Shown: in pieces, positions 59,603 to 64,000 of the stretch
Position numbering within the stretch: position 1 is the first letter of the stretch
How the letters are laid out: each line of letters begins with the position of its first letter
NCBI GenBank assembly: GCA_035573675.1
Contig: DATMAB010000007.1
Coordinates: forward strand, 1 to 64,000
Length of the DNA: 64,000 nt
Origin: Terriglobales bacterium
GTDB lineage: Bacteria; Acidobacteriota; Terriglobia; Terriglobales; Acidobacteriaceae
Direction of reading: 5' to 3'
Position numbers and translations under genes: made by a program
The notes under the pieces: generated by a model
What the model was told of the DNA's origin: nothing
Database searches by the model: none
The model's input: only the letters and a program-made list of their open reading frames with translations

Positions 59603-60781
59603 TCAGTCGAGGTTCTCGAAGACTCCCGCTGCGCCCATTCCTCCGCCCACGCACATGGTCACCATGCCGTAGCGGGCCTTGCGACGCTTGAGCTCGCGGA
59701 GGATCGAGGCCGTGAGCTTGGCGCCGGTGCATCCCAGCGGATGACCCAGTGCGATTGCGCCCCCATTTGGGTTGATCCGCTCTGGATCGAGTCCGCCTTC
59801 CTTGATAACCGCCAGCGATTGCGCCGCAAACGCTTCGTTCAATTCAATGACCGCGATGTCATCCAGCTTCAGCCCGGCCAGCTTCAACGCCTTGGGGATG
59901 GCGAACACCGGACCCAGCCCCATCTCCTCCGGCTTGTAGCCGGCCGTCGCGAACGACACGTAGCGCGCCAGCGGCTTGATGCCGAGTTGCTTGGCTCGTT
60001 CGGCAGACATCACGACCGCTGCCGCCGCGCCATCGGACATCTGCGACGCATTGCCTGCGGTAACCGTTCCCTTGGCATGGAACGCCGGTTTCAGCTTGGC
60101 CAGGGCTTCGAGCGAAGTATCCGCGCGTGGGCCTTCATCGACTTTGAAAACCATCTCGGTTCGCTTCGGCTTCGCTCCATTAGGCGTAGTGAAGCTCACC
60201 GGCACGGGCACGACCTCGTCTTCGAATCTCCCCGCAGCGATAGCCGCCAGCGCCTTCTGATGGCTGCGCAGCGAGAACTCATCCGCCATCTCACGGGTGA
60301 TGCCGCAGCGCTTCGCCAGGCGCTCGGCCGTGAGGCCCATGGAGAGATAGGAATCCGGGTAGTGTTCGATCAGCCACGGATTAGCCGATACCTTGTTGCC
60401 GCCCATGGGCACCAGCGACATGGACTCGGTGCCGCCGGCGACGATCACCTCCGCGCCGCCCGCCTGGATGCGCTCCGCCGCCAGCGCAATCGCCTGCAAG
60501 CCGGAAGAGCAGAAGCGGTTGATGGTCATGGCTGAAGTCTCGACCGGCAGCCCGGCACGCAACGCGGCGATGCGGGCCACGTTCATCCCTTGCTCGGCCT
60601 CGGGCATGGCGCAGCCCAGGATGACGTCCTCGATCTCGCGCGCCTCGAGCTGCGGCACGCGCTCGAGCGTCCCCTTGATGGCGATGGCGGCCAGGTCATC
60701 CGGCCGCGTGGTCCGCAACGTGCCCTTGTAAGCCTTGCCGACGGCGGTGCGAACCGAACTGACAATCACAACTTCACGCAT
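59603..60781 (-). CDS. fadA: Acetyl-CoA acyltransferase (thiolase)
   Basis: Encodes 392 residues. Last step of beta-oxidation. Active-site Cys in [32 protein letters not shown] and [13 protein letters not shown] at the C-terminus. The start [12 protein letters not shown] is standard. It lies between the FadN-type gene with the small exported protein gene and the GxxExxY cassette. Confidence 0.93.
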   Translation of the reverse strand: MREVVIVSSVRTAVGKAYKGTLRTTRPDDLAAIAIKGTLERVPQLEAREIEDVILGCAMPEAEQGMNVARIAALRAGLPVETSAMTINRFCSSGLQAIALAAERIQAGGAEVIVAGGTESMSLVPMGGNKVSANPWLIEHYPDSYLSMGLTAERLAKRCGITREMADEFSLRSHQKALAAIAAGRFEDEVVPVPVSFTTPNGAKPKRTEMVFKVDEGPRADTSLEALAKLKPAFHAKGTVTAGNASQMSDGAAAAVVMSAERAKQLGIKPLARYVSFATAGYKPEEMGLGPVFAIPKALKLAGLKLDDIAVIELNEAFAAQSLAVIKEGGLDPERINPNGGAIALGHPLGCTGAKLTASILRELKRRKARYGMVTMCVGGGMGAAGVFENLD

Positions 60782-60807
60782 AGGATCCTTCTCTAGGGGC
60801 CCTTGCC

Positions 60808-61257
60808 TCAGAATCGAAAGACTTCATAGCCAGGCCCCCTGCAGTTGTAGATAAGCCACTTGTCCTCTGGAATCTTCTTGCCATCTACTTCTGAGAACGA
60901 AATAGCGATGATCTGGTTCTCTTTCACTTTTTTCCCGTTTTCCTTGCGGGAAACGGTCTGAAAGAACACCGTCACTAGACTGCCCACTGACACATCCGTC
61001 GCATTCATGAGCCTCTTACTGCCGTCGGTTGTGGGCACGTTGCAGCCTTTCACAAGGCGGCCGACAAACGTCTCGGTCTTCGAGCCCTTGGTGTAAGTGA
61101 GGGTTAGGTTCTGGTTTGCATCTCCAGAGACGACCTTACCCGTGAAGATCGATCCGCCATAGCTTGTCGGGTAGTAGCCGCTCGGGGCAGTTCCATATTG
61201 TGCTGGGACCCGGACAGACAGTGCGAGCAGCGCCAAACTTAGCAATCCAGTTCGCAT
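60808..61257 (-). CDS. Small exported protein of unknown function
   Basis: Encodes 149 residues with a signal peptide (about 1-20, [14 protein letters not shown]) and a Tyr/Ser/Gly-rich start after it ([15 protein letters not shown]), then a beta-rich domain, [26 protein letters not shown] precedes the ATG at 61257. Located between fadN and fadA, so probably cotranscribed although no metabolic link is evident. Confidence 0.6.
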   Translation of the reverse strand: MRTGLLSLALLALSVRVPAQYGTAPSGYYPTSYGGSIFTGKVVSGDANQNLTLTYTKGSKTETFVGRLVKGCNVPTTDGSKRLMNATDVSVGSLVTVFFQTVSRKENGKKVKENQIIAISFSEVDGKKIPEDKWLIYNCRGPGYEVFRF

Positions 61258-61343
61258 GGCGCCTCCAGTAATCGCTTCCTGCGTGGCCCGGTACTGATCA
61301 GTATCGTGTGCTGCGCAATCCCCCATCGTCAATCACTGAATCC

Positions 61344-63761
61344 TCAATTGCGTAACGTCTTCCCCGTCTTCAAAGTGTACTGAATGCGCTCCTGCGTCTT
61401 CTTCTCGCCGCACAGCGACTTGAAAGCTTCGCGCTCCAGGTCGAGGATGTACTGCTCGCTCACCAGCGTGCCCGGCGTGACGTTGCCGCCGCAGAGCACC
61501 TCGGCAACCTTGTTGCCGATCTTCACTTCGTGGTCGCTGATGTATTCGCCCTGGCGCATGAGATGTACGCCCAGCTTCAGCGTAGCCAGCACGTTCTCGC
61601 CGGGGGCGGGAATATCGGTGCGCATCACCGGCGGCACGTAGCCGGCGCGGGCCAGCTCCAGCGCGCGTTCTTTCGCATCGGCCAGAATGCGTTCCCGATT
61701 CATAGTGATGCGGTCAGAGTCGGAAAGGAAGCCGTAGCCGCGGGCTTCGTGTGCCGAGGTTGAGACTTTAGCCGTGGCGATGGTTTCGAAGGCGCGCTTC
61801 ATGGCCTCCATCATTTCGACTGATTCGCCGCGGCCTTCCGGCCGGATGGAGCCGGCGGAATCGAGCGCGCGCAGCAGCATCTCCTTGCAGCCGCCGGCCC
61901 CGGGCAGCAGGCCGACGCCGACCTCGACCAGCCCCATGTAGAGTTCGCAATGCGGCTGGCGCGCCGCGGCGTGCAGCGAGATTTCCGTGCCGCCGCCCAG
62001 CGTCATGCCGAAGGGCGCCACCACCACCGGCTTGGGACAGAATTTGATGGCCTGCGTCATGCCCTGGAACTGGCGGATGGCGAGGTCCACGTCGTCCCAT
62101 TCTTCTTCCTGTACCGCCATCAGCAGCAGCATGAGGTTCGCGCCTACGGAAAAGTGTGGCGCGTCGTTGGTGATGACGAAGGCGTCGAAGGCGTCGCCGG
62201 GGCCGCCGGGCTTCAGCGCCTGGCTGACGAGCTGCACGATGTCGCCGCCCAAGGAGTTCATCTTGGAGTGGAATTCCAGGCAGCCGACACCGTCTCCCAA
62301 ATCCACCAGCGAGCAGCCGGCGTTCTTCTTCACCACGCCGCGCGACTTCTTTACAACCTCCACTGACCACACGCCCGCCGGGACTTCCACGTCGCGGTAG
62401 TCGCTCTTGGCCAAATCGAAATAGGAGCGACCGGAAGCGGCTGCAGCCGTGTCGGCATACCAGGACTTCTTGCCCGCGGCCAGCAGCTTCCTGGCGTTGG
62501 CGGCGACCGGCTTGCCTTCCTTCTCCATGCGGGCAACGGTGGTTTCGACACCGGCGGCGTCCCACAGCTCGAACGGTCCCAGCTCCCAGTTGAAACCCAG
62601 GCGCATGGCGCGGTCGATCTCGACGATGGAATCGGCGATCTCCCCGATGCGATTGGCCGAGTAGGTCCATAGCTCCGCGAGCGCGGTCCACAGGAACTGC
62701 GCAGCTTTGTCCCTCGGATCCCCGGAAAGCAAGGTGCGCAGCCGTTCGGGCAGGCTCTCGAGGTTGCGCGCCATTTCGAGCGCCGCGAACTTTGGCTTCT
62801 GCTGCGGGCGATACTCGAGCGTCTTCCAGTCCAGGCTGAGCCGCTCGTCGCCGTTAGCGCCCTTGGTTTTCTTGTAGAAGCCGCCGCCGGTCTTGTCGCC
62901 CAGCCACTTGCGGTCAAGCATCTGCGTGAAAAACCCGGGGAGGGCCAGGTCACTGCGCTCGTCATGCACGTTCTCGGTCAGGTTGCGGACCACGTGCCCG
63001 AGAACGTCGAGTCCTACGAGGTCGATGGTGCGGAAGGTTGCCGAGCGCGGCCAACCGACCGCGGTGCCGGTGAGCGCGTCGACCTCTTCGATGGTCAGGT
63101 CCATCTCCTGCATCAGCCGCATGACGTTGAGCACCGAAAACGTCCCAATGCGGTTGGCGATGAAGTTCGGGGTATCCTTGGCGAAGACGATGCCCTTGCC
63201 CAGAACGACATCAGCGAAGTGGGTTACCGCGTCGAGCGCGGCGCGGTCCGTTTCCGGCGTGGGGATGATTTCCAACAAGCGCATGTAGCGCGGCGGGTTG
63301 AAGAAGTGCGTGCCGAACCAGTTGCGCCGGAAATCCTCGGAAAACCCCTCGGCGATCTTCGCCACCGGAAGCCCGCTGGTGTTGGTGGTGACGATGGCGC
63401 CCGGCCGCCGTGCAGCCTCTACCTTCTTCAGCAGTGCGCGCTTGATCTCCAGGTTCTCCGTGACCGCTTCGATGACCCAGTCGCAATCACGGATGCGCTC
63501 CAAGTCGTCTTCGAAGTTTCCGACCGTAACCAGGCGGGCCAGTGCAGGCTCAAAGAACGCCGCGGGCTTCGACTTCAGCGCCCCATCAAGTCCCGCTTGG
63601 GCGATCCTGTTCCGCGCCGCCGGTGGCGAGTTGGCCGGGGCATCCGGCGGAACGACATCCAGCAGCAGGGAAGGGATTCCGGCGTTGGCCAGATGGGCGG
63701 CAATCCGCGCCCCCATGGTGCCGGCTCCGAGTACCGCGACTTTATGAATGCGCTTATGCAT
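61344..63761 (-). CDS. fadN: 3-hydroxyacyl-CoA dehydrogenase/enoyl-CoA hydratase, FadN type
   Basis: Encodes 805 residues. An N-terminal NAD-binding 3-hydroxyacyl-CoA dehydrogenase (VAVLGAGTMGARIAAHLANAG, NTSGLPVAK, GTHFFNPPRYMRLLEIIPT) and its C-terminal helical domain come first, then an enoyl-CoA hydratase domain (about 500-720, APHFSVGANLMLLL and LGGGTEISLHAAARQ). This order is the reverse of E. coli FadB and matches FadN of Bacillus. ATG at 63761 is chosen by the MHKRIHKVAVLGAG start. First gene of the fad set. Confidence 0.9.
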   Translation of the reverse strand: MHKRIHKVAVLGAGTMGARIAAHLANAGIPSLLLDVVPPDAPANSPPAARNRIAQAGLDGALKSKPAAFFEPALARLVTVGNFEDDLERIRDCDWVIEAVTENLEIKRALLKKVEAARRPGAIVTTNTSGLPVAKIAEGFSEDFRRNWFGTHFFNPPRYMRLLEIIPTPETDRAALDAVTHFADVVLGKGIVFAKDTPNFIANRIGTFSVLNVMRLMQEMDLTIEEVDALTGTAVGWPRSATFRTIDLVGLDVLGHVVRNLTENVHDERSDLALPGFFTQMLDRKWLGDKTGGGFYKKTKGANGDERLSLDWKTLEYRPQQKPKFAALEMARNLESLPERLRTLLSGDPRDKAAQFLWTALAELWTYSANRIGEIADSIVEIDRAMRLGFNWELGPFELWDAAGVETTVARMEKEGKPVAANARKLLAAGKKSWYADTAAAASGRSYFDLAKSDYRDVEVPAGVWSVEVVKKSRGVVKKNAGCSLVDLGDGVGCLEFHSKMNSLGGDIVQLVSQALKPGGPGDAFDAFVITNDAPHFSVGANLMLLLMAVQEEEWDDVDLAIRQFQGMTQAIKFCPKPVVVAPFGMTLGGGTEISLHAAARQPHCELYMGLVEVGVGLLPGAGGCKEMLLRALDSAGSIRPEGRGESVEMMEAMKRAFETIATAKVSTSAHEARGYGFLSDSDRITMNRERILADAKERALELARAGYVPPVMRTDIPAPGENVLATLKLGVHLMRQGEYISDHEVKIGNKVAEVLCGGNVTPGTLVSEQYILDLEREAFKSLCGEKKTQERIQYTLKTGKTLRN

Positions 63762-64000
63762 AGGAACAGAAGGCAGTCGATGAAACCAAACCGCTGGGAC
63801 AGCGCGACGTTCGGACAAAAATCGTAGCAGCTTCGATAAGACATCGCTGCGGAGGCAGGCAAGAGAAGAAGCAGGAGCCGGTCATTGGTTCACCCTCCTC
63901 CGGGCCCCCGGGGGCCCGTGGCCGCCCGGCCGACCCATAAGACCGGGCCAAAAGACTGCGGCGCGCGCCGCAGTGGATTTCGGGGGTGAGGATGGCAGCG
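63762..64000. other. GC palindromes upstream of fadN
   Basis: No gene is supported. Two perfect palindromes stand out: GGGCCCCCGGGGGCCC (63902-63917) and CTGCGGCGCGCGCCGCAG (63956-63973). An ATG at 63992 after GGGGGTGAGG might start a plus-strand gene, but only three codons are inside the window. Confidence 0.5.

Noticed and set aside
63992-64000. Start of a plus-strand gene at 63992
   Set aside because: Only three codons fall inside the window.

Overview
The window is about 64 kb of high-GC chromosomal DNA. Gene content suggests a member of the Acidobacteriota. The pointers are a very large Oar-like TonB-dependent receptor with a carboxypeptidase-regulatory N-terminus, a PheT lacking the N-terminal tRNA-binding domain, an AspRS N-terminus of the kind I recall from Koribacter-like genomes, and many intergenic short-word and hairpin repeats. 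This is inference from gene families; no rRNA or tRNA gene is present to confirm it.

Layout. 1-4.5 kb: the end of lgt, a 6S RNA gene, then a three-gene envelope operon (small YTDPGSG membrane protein, methyltransferase, sulfatase-like membrane enzyme) behind a sigma-54-type promoter sequence. 4.6-14.7 kb: mostly minus-strand housekeeping genes, infC-rpmI-rplT-pheS-pheT, a Tat-exported aminotransferase, a coiled-coil protein and zapA, then mtaB, a zinc-ribbon protein with a switch-like leader, and rpsU. 14.8-24.7 kb: TonB-dependent receptor, gamma-carbonic anhydrase, hisS, a 51-residue membrane protein, a multicopper oxidase with permuted motif order, and aspS. 24.7-27.6 kb: a mobile and repeat island with two IS200-like transposase genes bracketed by inverted palindromes, a decayed RAYT-like fragment bracketed by a second repeat family, and a run of solo palindromes.

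27.7-31.6 kb: a PD-(D/E)XK protein, mutL, an AlkZ-like protein and cmk. 31.9-40.7 kb: a four-gene block encoding a HEAT-repeat membrane protein, a processive family-2 glycosyltransferase, a membrane-anchored TPR/glycoside-hydrolase-like protein and a TPR plus outer-membrane beta-barrel protein. I read it as a synthase-dependent exopolysaccharide machine resembling Pga/Bcs in layout but with different parts. 40.7-44.5 kb: a five-gene, fully overlapping operon of ECF sigma factor, anti-sigma factor and three membrane or adhesin-like proteins.

44.9-64 kb: glgC, a B12-dependent acyl-CoA mutase subunit, a KdpDE-like two-component pair, small zinc-ribbon proteins, the glycine cleavage operon gcvT-gcvH-gcvPA-gcvPB, ridA, a DUF2911 protein, and a fadN-fadA-fadE type beta-oxidation set. 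The fad set is interrupted by a frameshifted GxxExxY gene that sits between 32-bp inverted repeats.

The most promising undescribed material is the exopolysaccharide-like cluster, the double REP/transposase island, the GxxExxY inverted-repeat cassette, the alternative-pairing leader at 14.3 kb, and the short-word arrays that fill many gene gaps.
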